Made by a program: the position numbers and the translations under genes. The notes under the pieces were generated by a model. The model did not search any database and had not been told where the DNA came from. It worked only from the letters and a program-made list of their open reading frames with translations. From Jeotgalibacillus salarius (lineage in GTDB: Bacteria > Bacillota > Bacilli > Bacillales > Jeotgalibacillaceae), in NCBI RefSeq assembly GCF_004405125.1, contig NZ_SORX01000011.1:1-64000 (forward strand): a stretch of 64,000 nt of DNA. Direction: 5' to 3'. Position 1 is the first letter of the stretch, and each line of letters opens with the position of its first letter. Below are positions 41,783 to 49,495 of the stretch, one piece after another.

Positions 41783-43257
41783 GGGTGTCCATTATTGGCG
41801 GGGGTATCGGCGGTATGATGTCGGCACTTCTCCTGAATAAAAAAGGATTTGAAGTTACCCTTTTTGAAAAAGAAAAAAAGCTGGGCGGTCGTTTGGCATA
41901 TCATATTCACGGTGACTACAAAATTGATAAAGGTCCAACAATTGTACTCCTTCCTGAAATGCTTCAATCTTTATTAAAAGAGGCAGGTGTGTCCGAAGAA
42001 GAATATGAATTGATATCTTGTGACCCGCTTTACGATCTCCACTTTGCAGATGGTACGATCTATACCAAATACCGCGATAAACAGGCGCAGATGGAAGAGA
42101 TTAACCGGGTATTCCCCGGTGAAGAAGCAGGGTATCTTGAATTTATGAGTGACATGGAAAAGAGATTTAATGAAGGAAAACCAAGATTTCTGGAGCAGTC
42201 ATTTCTTAAGCGCTGGGATGCGATTCAGCCTGCTACTCTTAACTCATTACGTAAATTAAAAGCTTTTAAATCGGTATCCAGGCAGCTTCACAATTATTTT
42301 CAGGATGACAGACTGAAGACAGCTTATGCGCTGCAGACACTGTATATTGGCGGCAATCCCTTTCAAACTCCGGGCATTTATTCATTAGTATCCTACAGTG
42401 AACATGAACACGGTATTTACTATATGAAGGGTGGATACGCCAAACTTGCAGAAGTGCTGGAAAAAAAGATGATTGAAGAAAATATCCGCATTGTAAAAGA
42501 AGCGAATATTGAAAAAATCTCAATTGCTTCTGGAAGAGCAGAAGGTGTCCTGTATAATAGTAAGTATGAACAAACTGATGCAGTCGTGTTAAATGGAGAC
42601 TTTCCGATTGCTGAAAAACTTATTAATAAACAGGGAAGGCAGTATCAGCCTTCATCCGGGTGTGTCCTTATATACATTGGCGCCGATGGATTGTATGACA
42701 ATAGAAAAATGCATCAATTTTATTTAAGTGAAAACTTTGAGAAGAATATGAATCAGATCTTTAAAGAGCGAGTGATTCCGGAAGACCCGTCCTATTACGT
42801 TTTTAATCCATCAATTATAGATGAAACCCTCGCTCCAAAAGGGAAAAGTGCGTTATATGTCCTGGTGCCGGTTCCTTCAGAAATAGATGAAGACTGGGAG
42901 AGTGTAAAATATTCACTCAAAGAAAAAGTCCTGGAATCAATGGAGAGATCAGGATTTGAATCATTAAGAGAACGGGCTGAATGGATTGATATACGAACAC
43001 CTGAAGAAGCAAAACAAGAGGGATTATATACAGGTGGAAGTTTTGGAATTGCGCCTGCATTGTTTCAGTCAGGACCGTTCAGACCGCAGTTTCAGCCTTA
43101 TCCGGAACTGGAAAATGTTTTTGCAACAGGTGCTTCCACGCATCCGGGTGGCGGCGTGCCGATTGTGATGCAGGGTGCAAAGCTGTTAGCGGATGGTATG
43201 GACAGAAAGTTTTACAGAAGGGAGAGATCAGCAGATGGAACTGGCAAAAGCGTATAA
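41779..43257 (+). CDS. CrtN-family C30 carotenoid desaturase or oxidase (second gene)
   Basis: The 492-residue paralogue of the preceding gene has the FAD motif IIGGGIGGMMSALLL, FEKEKKLGGRLAYH and the C-terminal GASTHPGGGVPIV. Its segments ALQTLYIGG and SFGIAPALFQSG resemble Staphylococcus aureus CrtN more than the upstream gene does. One of the pair is therefore probably the dehydrosqualene desaturase and the other may be a CrtNb/CrtP-like end-group oxidase. The ATG overlaps the upstream stop (ATGA). It overlaps crtM by 23 bases. Confidence 0.8.
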   Translation: MRVSIIGGGIGGMMSALLLNKKGFEVTLFEKEKKLGGRLAYHIHGDYKIDKGPTIVLLPEMLQSLLKEAGVSEEEYELISCDPLYDLHFADGTIYTKYRDKQAQMEEINRVFPGEEAGYLEFMSDMEKRFNEGKPRFLEQSFLKRWDAIQPATLNSLRKLKAFKSVSRQLHNYFQDDRLKTAYALQTLYIGGNPFQTPGIYSLVSYSEHEHGIYYMKGGYAKLAEVLEKKMIEENIRIVKEANIEKISIASGRAEGVLYNSKYEQTDAVVLNGDFPIAEKLINKQGRQYQPSSGCVLIYIGADGLYDNRKMHQFYLSENFEKNMNQIFKERVIPEDPSYYVFNPSIIDETLAPKGKSALYVLVPVPSEIDEDWESVKYSLKEKVLESMERSGFESLRERAEWIDIRTPEEAKQEGLYTGGSFGIAPALFQSGPFRPQFQPYPELENVFATGASTHPGGGVPIVMQGAKLLADGMDRKFYRRERSADGTGKSV

Positions 43258-44065
43258 AGAATGTGAGAAGGTTATTAAAATACATTCCAAAACTTTTTAT
43301 CGTGCCTTTTCAATGCTTCCTTCTAAAGAGAGAAATGCGGTTTGGGCAATCTATAGCTTTTGCAGAACAGTGGATGACATTGTTGATGAAAGTGATAACC
43401 CTGAAGAAGAGCTTGCACAATTCGAAGAAGAGTTTGACCGTTTTTTATCAGGGGCGGAATTGAATGAAGCAAATTGGATTGCATTATCGGATGTTTTTAA
43501 GCGCTATGACATGAATGTGCAGGCGTTTAAAGATATGGTTAAGGGACAGAAAATGGATCTTGCACACAAAACATATGAAACAACTGATGATGTACTGGAA
43601 TATTCATATCATGTAGCCAGTACAGTTGGCCTCATGCTGCTGCCGGTTCTTGCCCCGGAGAATGAAAAAGCATTACGGGATAGTGCAGTGAAGCTAGGTT
43701 ATGCGATGCAAATTACCAATATTCTTCGTGATGTAGGAGAAGATCTGGATAGACAGCGCGTGTATTTACCTGCCGAAGTAATGTCGCGTCACGGCTATGA
43801 TGAATCATTGCTCTTAGAGAAACAGGGAGGACAAGCTTTCATTGATACATGGGAAGAGATGGCTTCGATGGCTGAAGGCTATTACGATGAAGCAATGAAG
43901 TCCCTGTACTTGTACCCGCCTTCGAGCCGTATACCGGTGAAGGGGGCAGCGATTTTGTATCGTGCGATTCTTGATCAGGTCAGAAAGAATAATTACAACG
44001 TATTTTCAGAGAAAAACTATGTACCTGTTAACGAAAAGAATAAATTGCTATCTTCCTACCAATGA
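43235..44065 (+). CDS. crtM: CrtM: dehydrosqualene (4,4'-diapophytoene) synthase
   Basis: The 276-residue squalene/phytoene synthase family protein has the first aspartate-rich motif DDIVD at residues 47-51 and the second in DVGEDLDRQRVYLP. It joins two farnesyl diphosphates head to head to give dehydrosqualene, the precursor for the two desaturases upstream. Both Asp motifs are intact, so catalysis is expected. The ATG at 43235 follows AAGGGAGAGATCAGC within the end of the previous gene. By position it corresponds to yisP of B. subtilis, a relative that has lost this synthase activity. Confidence 0.9.
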   Translation: MELAKAYKECEKVIKIHSKTFYRAFSMLPSKERNAVWAIYSFCRTVDDIVDESDNPEEELAQFEEEFDRFLSGAELNEANWIALSDVFKRYDMNVQAFKDMVKGQKMDLAHKTYETTDDVLEYSYHVASTVGLMLLPVLAPENEKALRDSAVKLGYAMQITNILRDVGEDLDRQRVYLPAEVMSRHGYDESLLLEKQGGQAFIDTWEEMASMAEGYYDEAMKSLYLYPPSSRIPVKGAAILYRAILDQVRKNNYNVFSEKNYVPVNEKNKLLSSYQ

Positions 44066-44099
44066 AAAGAGCATCCGCAATGTCGCGGATGCTCTTTTT
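44065..44099. terminator. Bidirectional terminator between crtM and amtB
   Basis: AAAAGAGCATCCGC (44065-44078) is perfectly complementary to 44085-44098, with a 6-nt loop, followed by a T run. A-rich sequence on the other side allows use by amtB. Confidence 0.92.
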
Positions 44100-44114
44100 G
44101 ATAGATCTGATTCT

Positions 44115-45497
44115 CTATACACTCTCTTTATAAACTTTTTTCTTTTTAGCTGACTTACCAAGCTGGTCAAGACGTTCTACCAGGCTGCCTGACATAGCTG
44201 AATTTCCTGTTGAAGAAGAAGAAACAAGTGATTCCTTTAACTCATAAGCATTTGAACCGTGCTCAGCATAATCAAGACCCGTGATTTCTTCTTCACGTGA
44301 AACGCGGATGCCGCCAGTTGACTTCAGGATGAAGACAACAGCACTTACCGCAAGACCGGTCCAAAGAATGACTGCACCTACACCGATTGACTGAACGCCA
44401 AGCAATGCTGCGCCACCGCCGTAGAACAATCCGTTAGCCGTATCAAAAAGACCAACTGCAAGTGTACCCCAGATTCCGCAAATACCGTGAACGGCAATTG
44501 CGCCTACTGGATCGTCTTTCTTAGCGACTACATCAATAAAGCGGATACCTTCTACAAGAATCACACCAGCTACAAGACCAATAACGACTGCTCCAATAAG
44601 AGAAACGTTAGCTGTTCCAGCTGTAATACCTACGAGACCACCAAGTGCACCATTCAATGTGATCGAAGGATCAATTTGCTTAAATCTGATCTTCGTATAT
44701 AGTGCTGAGGCGATTACCCCGCCAGAAGCAGATAATAAGGTAGTTGAAATAACGATTGGCACTAATGTCGGATCAGCTGCTAATGAGCTTCCTCCATTAA
44801 ATCCGAACCAGCCGAACCAAAGAATGAATACACCAAGTGCGCCGATTGGAATATTATGACCCGGGATTGCGTTCACTTTTTTGCCTTCATATTTACCAAT
44901 ACGTGCTCCGAGGAAAGCGACTGCTACAAAAGCACCGACAGCACCAGTAAGATGAACGACTGTAGAGCCTGCAAAGTCAACAAATCCGAGTTCAGAAATC
45001 CAGCCGCCACCCCATACCCAGTGACCAACTACGGGGTAAATTGCGCCAGTCATTAACACAGTAAGAATCAAATAACTGCTTAATTTCATTCTTTCAGCTA
45101 CAGCACCTGAAATGATCGTCGCACATGTAGCTGCAAAAACTGCCTGGAATAAGAAGAAACCTACATCCTCCACACCTGAAAGTGCAAAACCTGTTGTTCC
45201 GAAAAATCCATTAGAACTTCCGAACATGATACCGTATCCAACTAAAAAGTATAAAACGGATCCGATTGAAATCGTCAGGATATTTTTCAATAAAATATTG
45301 AGTGTGTTTTTAGCTCTCGTAAAGCCTGATTCAACCATTGCAAACCCTGCATGCATAAAGAATACTAAAATTGCTGCAATCATGACCCACATTGTATCCA
45401 ATGAAAATTGAACGCTTTCAGCTGTTACTGGAGCGGCATAAGCGCTCGTTGTAACAAGACTCCCTAAAGCAGTAATTGATAATATTTTTTTCTTCAT
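44115..45497 (-). CDS. amtB: AmtB/NrgA: ammonium transporter
   Basis: The 460-residue protein has a signal-like N-terminus (KKKILSITALGSLVTTSAYAA) and eleven membrane helices. Amt landmarks are FFMHAGFAMVESGF, the pore and central region DFAGSTVVHLTGAVGA and GHNIPIGALGVFILWFGWFGFN. It imports ammonium or ammonia and is gated by the PII protein encoded just upstream. The ATG at 45497 follows GGAGGTGCACAAATA; the open frame continues to 45680 over the glnK gene but is not coding. The C-terminal tail is longer than usual and Ser-rich, ending in a basic KSAKKKKVYKE stretch. Confidence 0.95.
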   Translation of the reverse strand: MKKKILSITALGSLVTTSAYAAPVTAESVQFSLDTMWVMIAAILVFFMHAGFAMVESGFTRAKNTLNILLKNILTISIGSVLYFLVGYGIMFGSSNGFFGTTGFALSGVEDVGFFLFQAVFAATCATIISGAVAERMKLSSYLILTVLMTGAIYPVVGHWVWGGGWISELGFVDFAGSTVVHLTGAVGAFVAVAFLGARIGKYEGKKVNAIPGHNIPIGALGVFILWFGWFGFNGGSSLAADPTLVPIVISTTLLSASGGVIASALYTKIRFKQIDPSITLNGALGGLVGITAGTANVSLIGAVVIGLVAGVILVEGIRFIDVVAKKDDPVGAIAVHGICGIWGTLAVGLFDTANGLFYGGGAALLGVQSIGVGAVILWTGLAVSAVVFILKSTGGIRVSREEEITGLDYAEHGSNAYELKESLVSSSSTGNSAMSGSLVERLDQLGKSAKKKKVYKESV

Positions 45498-45519
45498 TAT
45501 TTGTGCACCTCCAAAATTT

Positions 45520-45861
45520 TTAAAGAACCGCCTGTCTGCCTCGTTCACCACTTCTGATTCTGATGATGTCTTCAATAGGGGAAATGAAAATTTTACCGTC
45601 CCCAACTTCTCCAGTTGCACACGCTTCGATAATGGCATCAACAATTTCATCAGTGCGATGCTCTTCAGTAACCATTTCAACTTTTATTCTTGAAACCAGA
45701 GGGAGTTCGTAGGATGTTCCTCTGAATGCTCCTTTTTTGCCTTTTTGATTACCGCATCCTGCAGCTTCAAAAACGGTTAACCCATTAATGCCGAGATGCA
45801 CAAGTTTTTCGCGAAGAGTTTGAAAAACCTCAGGTCGGACAATTGCCTCAATTTTTTTCAT
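45520..45861 (-). CDS. glnK: GlnK/NrgB: PII nitrogen regulatory protein
   Basis: The 113-residue PII protein has MKKIEAIVRPE at the start, the T-loop with Tyr51 (GTSYELPLVSRI), the B-loop TGEVGDGKIFI and the C-loop IRSGERG. It senses ATP/ADP and 2-oxoglutarate and regulates AmtB and, in B. subtilis, TnrA. The ATG at 45861 follows GAGGAGGATAAAA. It is the first gene of the glnK-amtB operon, with 22 bases to amtB; in B. subtilis the order is the reverse (nrgA-nrgB, as I recall). Two GlnR/TnrA boxes flank its promoter. Confidence 0.96.
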   Translation of the reverse strand: MKKIEAIVRPEVFQTLREKLVHLGINGLTVFEAAGCGNQKGKKGAFRGTSYELPLVSRIKVEMVTEEHRTDEIVDAIIEACATGEVGDGKIFISPIEDIIRIRSGERGRQAVL

Positions 45862-45908
45862 TTTTATCCTCCTCAATATTGATGTCAGTATACCTAACAT
45901 GAATTACG

Positions 45909-45925
45909 TGTTAGGAAATCTAACA
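45909..45925. promoter_or_regulatory. GlnR/TnrA box downstream of the glnK promoter
   Basis: TGTTA-GGAAATC-TAACA matches TGTNA-N7-TNACA at every fixed base. It lies at about +14 to +30 relative to the predicted start, a position suited to repression. Confidence 0.82.
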
Positions 45926-45945
45926 TGAAAGCTGTTATGTTTATA

Positions 45946-45974
45946 ATAATATTCAGAAAATTAGATAATTGCAA
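45946..45974 (-). promoter_or_regulatory. glnK-amtB promoter (sigma-A type)
   Basis: On the minus strand TTGCAA (45974-45969) and TATTAT (45951-45946) are 17 bases apart. The predicted start is near 45939. Confidence 0.65.
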
Positions 45975-46001
45975 GTGTTTTTTTAAAAAAAGATCATTTC
46001 A

Positions 46002-46018
46002 TGTTAGGTTTCCTTACA
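46002..46018. promoter_or_regulatory. GlnR/TnrA box upstream of the glnK promoter
   Basis: TGTTA-GGTTTCC-TTACA matches TGTNA-N7-TNACA. Its centre is about 71 bases upstream of the predicted start, consistent with an activator or DNA-looping site. It abuts the MATE gene terminator. Confidence 0.78.
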
Positions 46019-46020
46019 TA

Positions 46021-46047
46021 TAAAAAGCCCTCACCGCAGTGAGAGCT
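46021..46047 (-). terminator. Terminator of the MATE gene
   Basis: On the minus strand AGCTCTCAC pairs with GTGAGGGCT (one G-U pair) and is followed by TTTTTA. Confidence 0.82.
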
Positions 46048-46069
46048 TACATGTAACCGTTTTATAAAT

Positions 46070-47413
46070 TTATTCAGGCTGTGCAAACTTTTTCTGAACC
46101 CAGACTCTTGATTTCCATCTTCGCAGCATAAGAATTCCTCTTAGCCATTCATCTAATATAAAAGCGATCCATATTCCGATCAGTCCAAGTCCGAATACGA
46201 TACCCAGTAGGTAGGCGAATAAAACTGCTACGCCCCACATAGAAAAGATTCCAATATATACAGGGAATTTAACGTCACCCGCAGCCCGTAATGAATTAAT
46301 CACAACTAAGTTAAAACTTCTGCCTGGTTCAAGGATGATCGTAAGGTAGATCAGAATAGATCCCAGGAATAAAATATCTTCATTTGAAGTGAAGATACCG
46401 AGCAGTGTCTCTGAGAACACTGAAAAGATAAGCGCCATTGCAAAAGAAATGATGATTGCAATCTTTAAACTTTTGATTCCCCGCTTGTAAGCTTCTTTGT
46501 ACTTTCCTGCACCAACCATATGACCTATTATAATCTGAGTTCCTTGTCCAATAGAGATGGCGAATAGAAAAATAAACATCATGATATTCAGCGTATAAAC
46601 CCTTGTAGTAATGGCCTCTGTGCCGAGAGAAGCGATAAAAGCTGTAATAACGAGCTGCGAGGCGTTGTATGAAAGTTGTTCTCCTGCAGAAGGGACCCCG
46701 ATTTTCAATAAGTTTTTCAGGTGAGAAACGGGCAGGCTGAATAAAGAGAAAAACGGCAGCCCTCCGTCAATTCGTCTGATTAAAAGAATAAATAACACGA
46801 TTAAGCCAATTAACCTGCTGATCGCAGTAGAGTACGCTACTCCTTCTACACCAAGTACAGGGAATCCAAATGCGCCGAAAATAACAATGTAGTTTCCAGC
46901 TACATTAATTATGTTCATACCAAGAGTGACAAACATTGCATCTTTAGTAAAACTGTAACTTCTAAGTACAGCACCTAATGTCATGATCACTGCCTGTATG
47001 AAAGAGAGTCCCCCGACTATTTGTAAATAAATCGTTGCCTCGGGAAGAAGCTCGGGAGGCAAGTCCATTAGCAGCAGGATCTTATCGTCGAATATAAAAA
47101 GAAGTGCACTTAATATTAAGCTGAAGATAAGATTCGCTATGATTGAAACGACTGCGATTTCAGAGGCACTTTTCTGCTTATCAGCACCGAGGTATTGTGC
47201 GACCAGAATGGATGTACCTGTTGCCACAAATCCGAACATGACGATGATCAATGAAAGGATTTGATTGGAAATGCCGACTGCAGCAACGCTGTCATCTGAA
47301 TATTGACTGAGCATGAGCGTGTCGGCATTCCCCATAAGCATGTGAAGAGAAATCTCAACGAATATCGGCCATGTCAGTGCAAATAACGTTAATTTTTTGG
47401 TAGTGCTTTTCAA
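46070..47413 (-). CDS. yisQ: MATE-family multidrug/Na+ exporter (YisQ-like)
   Basis: The 447-residue protein has twelve membrane helices and two homologous halves. MATE motifs include FALTWPIFVEISLHMLMGNADTLML at the start (in part) and the second-half PSAGEQLSYNASQLV. It extrudes drugs or metabolites in exchange for Na+ or H+. B. subtilis yisQ is a MATE gene next to yisP, and here the gene lies near crtM, so YisQ is the likely orthologue. The start is a TTG at 47413 after AGAAGGTTCGACA. Substrate unknown. Confidence 0.88.
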   Translation of the reverse strand: MKSTTKKLTLFALTWPIFVEISLHMLMGNADTLMLSQYSDDSVAAVGISNQILSLIIVMFGFVATGTSILVAQYLGADKQKSASEIAVVSIIANLIFSLILSALLFIFDDKILLLMDLPPELLPEATIYLQIVGGLSFIQAVIMTLGAVLRSYSFTKDAMFVTLGMNIINVAGNYIVIFGAFGFPVLGVEGVAYSTAISRLIGLIVLFILLIRRIDGGLPFFSLFSLPVSHLKNLLKIGVPSAGEQLSYNASQLVITAFIASLGTEAITTRVYTLNIMMFIFLFAISIGQGTQIIIGHMVGAGKYKEAYKRGIKSLKIAIIISFAMALIFSVFSETLLGIFTSNEDILFLGSILIYLTIILEPGRSFNLVVINSLRAAGDVKFPVYIGIFSMWGVAVLFAYLLGIVFGLGLIGIWIAFILDEWLRGILMLRRWKSRVWVQKKFAQPE

Positions 47414-47448
47414 TGTCGAACCTTCTTTCTGATTACTTCTTTACAAAA

Positions 47449-47480
47449 TAAATGACCGAGGCGGGGTGCCTCAGTCATTT
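47449..47480 (-). terminator. Terminator of the neopullulanase gene
   Basis: AAATGAC-GAGGC pairs with GCCTC-GTCATTT (single mismatch) around a GGGG-containing loop. The minus-strand T tract is moderate. Confidence 0.7.
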
Positions 47481-47482
47481 AA

Positions 47483-49231
47483 TTAGAAGATTTTAATCAT
47501 CTTAATTTCCTGTGGTTGTAATTTTATTTTTCCTTTTTTCCATTTATGCGCTTCTTCGGTCATTAAGTCAATGGTTTTTCTCTTATTCACTCTATATGGA
47601 ATTTTCAGCGTATCTTTTTTGTCAGACAGATTAATCAGAATCAGCACCGCTTCGTCATGTGACTCTCTTTTCATGACAAGGCTGTTTTCACTAATATGAT
47701 AGAATGAAAGATCTCCATCATTAGCCAGAAGCGGCTCATTTTTACGCAGTGAAATCAGTTTTTTTGTGTAGTTCAATACATCCTGATCCTGATTTTCTTC
47801 ATTCCACTCCATACATTTTCGGCAGCCCGGATCCATTCCGCCGGTCAATCCGACTTCATCACCATAGTAGATGCAAGGTGTTCCGTAATAGGTCAGTAAA
47901 ACAGTTAAGATTTGCTTCACTCGTTGCTGATTGTTCCCGCACTCAGTCAGAATTCTTGGTGTATCATGGCTGCCAATTAAATTGAAAGCAGCTTTGTTAA
48001 CAGGTTCAGGGTACATATATTGAACTCTTGTCATGTTTTCAATGAACGTTTGAACAGATATAGTTCGTTTAGCGATGAGCTGTAGGGCATTGGTTGTAAA
48101 AGGATAGTTCATCACAGCATCAAACTGGTCCCCGCGAAGCCAGGGAATTGAATCATGCCAAACCTCTCCGAGAATATATAAATCAGGGTTGATTTTCTTG
48201 ACCTCTTCGCGGAATTCACGCCAAAATGCATGGTCCACTTCATTTGCAACATCAAGACGCCAGCCATCAATCTCAAATTCTCTTGCCCAGTACCTTGCAG
48301 CTTCCAACAGATAATTCTTAACTTCAGGGTGCTCAGTGTTCAGTTTAGGCATCATGTAAGTGAATGCAAACGTATCATAATTCGGTTCAGGTGTGGTTTG
48401 TACAGGGAAATCCCATATGTGAAACCAGTCTTTATATCTTGAATTCTCACCTTTCTCCAGAACATCCTGAAATGGTGGGAAAAAGAAACCGCTATGGTTA
48501 AAGACAGCGTCGAGCATCACCCTGATATTGCGCTTTTTGCATTCTCTTATCAGTTCCTTCAGTTTTTCTTTATCACCGAAGTGCTGGTCAATTTCAAAGT
48601 AATCGATTGTATCATATTTATGGTTGGATGAAGCCTCGAACAGGGGAGTGAAATAAATGCCTGTTATGCCAAGGTCCTGAAGGTAATCGAGATGGTCAAT
48701 GACACCCTGGAGATCGCCCCCAAAAAACGAATCTCTTTTTGGTTCTTCGATGGCCCACGGTATTGTACCTGGCGGGTTAAGGGAGGAATCTCCATTTGCA
48801 AAACGTTCCGGGAAGATTTGGTACCATACTGTGTCATGAACCCACTTAGGTGAGGTGAAAATATCAGACTGATTCATATAGGGTAAGCAGAAATACTCTC
48901 CGATGTCTTCAGGAGCCTGCTGATGAAAGCTTTTTTCACCATAAAAAACGGTTTGTTTCTTATTAGATAGAATAAAACCATAACGCAGGCGGTGATAAGG
49001 CGGTTCAATATGTACTTCCCAGTAATCATGAAGCTGATCAGAACCTTTATAATTCATTGATTTTTCGTGCTTATTCCATTTTTCTTTTGACCAGTCATAA
49101 GGATCCCCGTGTATTAATTTCACTTGAGAAACGTCATTTTTAGCAGTTTTTATTCTGATTTGCATTTGATCTTTTGCCACAGCATAAGCCATGGACCGGT
49201 CAGCGCGATGATAGACAGCAGCTGTATTCAT
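47483..49231 (-). CDS. nplT: Neopullulanase / cyclomaltodextrinase (GH13_20)
   Basis: The 582-residue glycoside hydrolase family 13 enzyme begins with the N-terminal dimerisation domain of maltogenic amylases (residues about 1-125), followed by the catalytic barrel. Conserved regions are DAVFNHSG, GWRLDVANE with the nucleophile aspartate, LGEVWHD with the acid/base glutamate, and GSHDTPRI. It matches Geobacillus neopullulanase closely in layout. No signal peptide, so it acts in the cytosol on imported maltodextrins or cyclodextrins. The ATG follows CAGGAGGTTAAACTATA. It is transcribed divergently from malEFG, with shared operators. Confidence 0.93.
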   Translation of the reverse strand: MNTAAVYHRADRSMAYAVAKDQMQIRIKTAKNDVSQVKLIHGDPYDWSKEKWNKHEKSMNYKGSDQLHDYWEVHIEPPYHRLRYGFILSNKKQTVFYGEKSFHQQAPEDIGEYFCLPYMNQSDIFTSPKWVHDTVWYQIFPERFANGDSSLNPPGTIPWAIEEPKRDSFFGGDLQGVIDHLDYLQDLGITGIYFTPLFEASSNHKYDTIDYFEIDQHFGDKEKLKELIRECKKRNIRVMLDAVFNHSGFFFPPFQDVLEKGENSRYKDWFHIWDFPVQTTPEPNYDTFAFTYMMPKLNTEHPEVKNYLLEAARYWAREFEIDGWRLDVANEVDHAFWREFREEVKKINPDLYILGEVWHDSIPWLRGDQFDAVMNYPFTTNALQLIAKRTISVQTFIENMTRVQYMYPEPVNKAAFNLIGSHDTPRILTECGNNQQRVKQILTVLLTYYGTPCIYYGDEVGLTGGMDPGCRKCMEWNEENQDQDVLNYTKKLISLRKNEPLLANDGDLSFYHISENSLVMKRESHDEAVLILINLSDKKDTLKIPYRVNKRKTIDLMTEEAHKWKKGKIKLQPQEIKMIKIF

Positions 49232-49263
49232 TATAGTTTAACCTCCTGATTTATTAAATTGAT

Positions 49264-49296
49264 TACAACGTTATGCTAAAGAATTCATAATGTCAA
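49264..49296 (-). promoter_or_regulatory. nplT promoter with a LacI-type operator on the -10
   Basis: On the minus strand a perfect TTGACA (49296-49291) is 17 bases from TAACGT (49273-49268). The -10 is overlapped by GCATAACGTTGTA (49276-49264), which resembles the GCAAACGGTTGTA operator in front of malE. Confidence 0.55.
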
Positions 49297-49351
49297 TTAA
49301 GCATGTTATAAATTTTTTCATCATATATTTATAAAAAGTTTGAAAAATGTA

Positions 49352-49379
49352 TTGTAATCTTTCTAATTCTGATTATAAT
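49352..49379 (+). promoter_or_regulatory. malE promoter (sigma-A type)
   Basis: TTGTAA (49352-49357) and TATAAT (49374-49379) are 16 bases apart. The predicted start is near 49386. Confidence 0.65.
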
Positions 49380-49390
49380 AAAAGGAGGTT

Positions 49391-49406
49391 GTGCAATCGT
49401 TTTCAT
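49391..49406. promoter_or_regulatory. cre site (CcpA) in the malE leader
   Basis: GTGCAATCGTTTTCAT agrees with WTGNAANCGNWNNCAW except at the first base. It starts about five bases after the predicted transcription start, a standard roadblock position. A poorer half-site, ATGAAAGCGTTTAAGT, follows at 49412-49427. Confidence 0.75.
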
Positions 49407-49448
49407 AAAAAATGAAAGCGTTTAAGTTTCTCTTTTTTTAGATATTTG

Positions 49449-49464
49449 TGCAAACGGTTGTACA
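49449..49464. promoter_or_regulatory. Probable LacI-family (MalR) operator
   Basis: TGCAAACGGTTGTACA is an imperfect palindrome with a central CG, typical of LacI-family operators. The regulator encoded at 54700-55731 is the natural candidate. Confidence 0.55.
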
Positions 49465-49495
49465 GACAAATGATAAACACCTTTAGGAGGGGTCA

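Noticed and set aside
40268-44065. Horizontal acquisition of the crt operon
   Set aside because: No mobility genes, flanking repeats or evident composition shift were seen, and the surrounding synteny is intact.
45498-45680. N-terminal extension of amtB into glnK
   Set aside because: The extension is antiparallel in sense to no known domain and overlaps glnK in another frame; a clear ribosome-binding site and signal-like N-terminus mark 45497.
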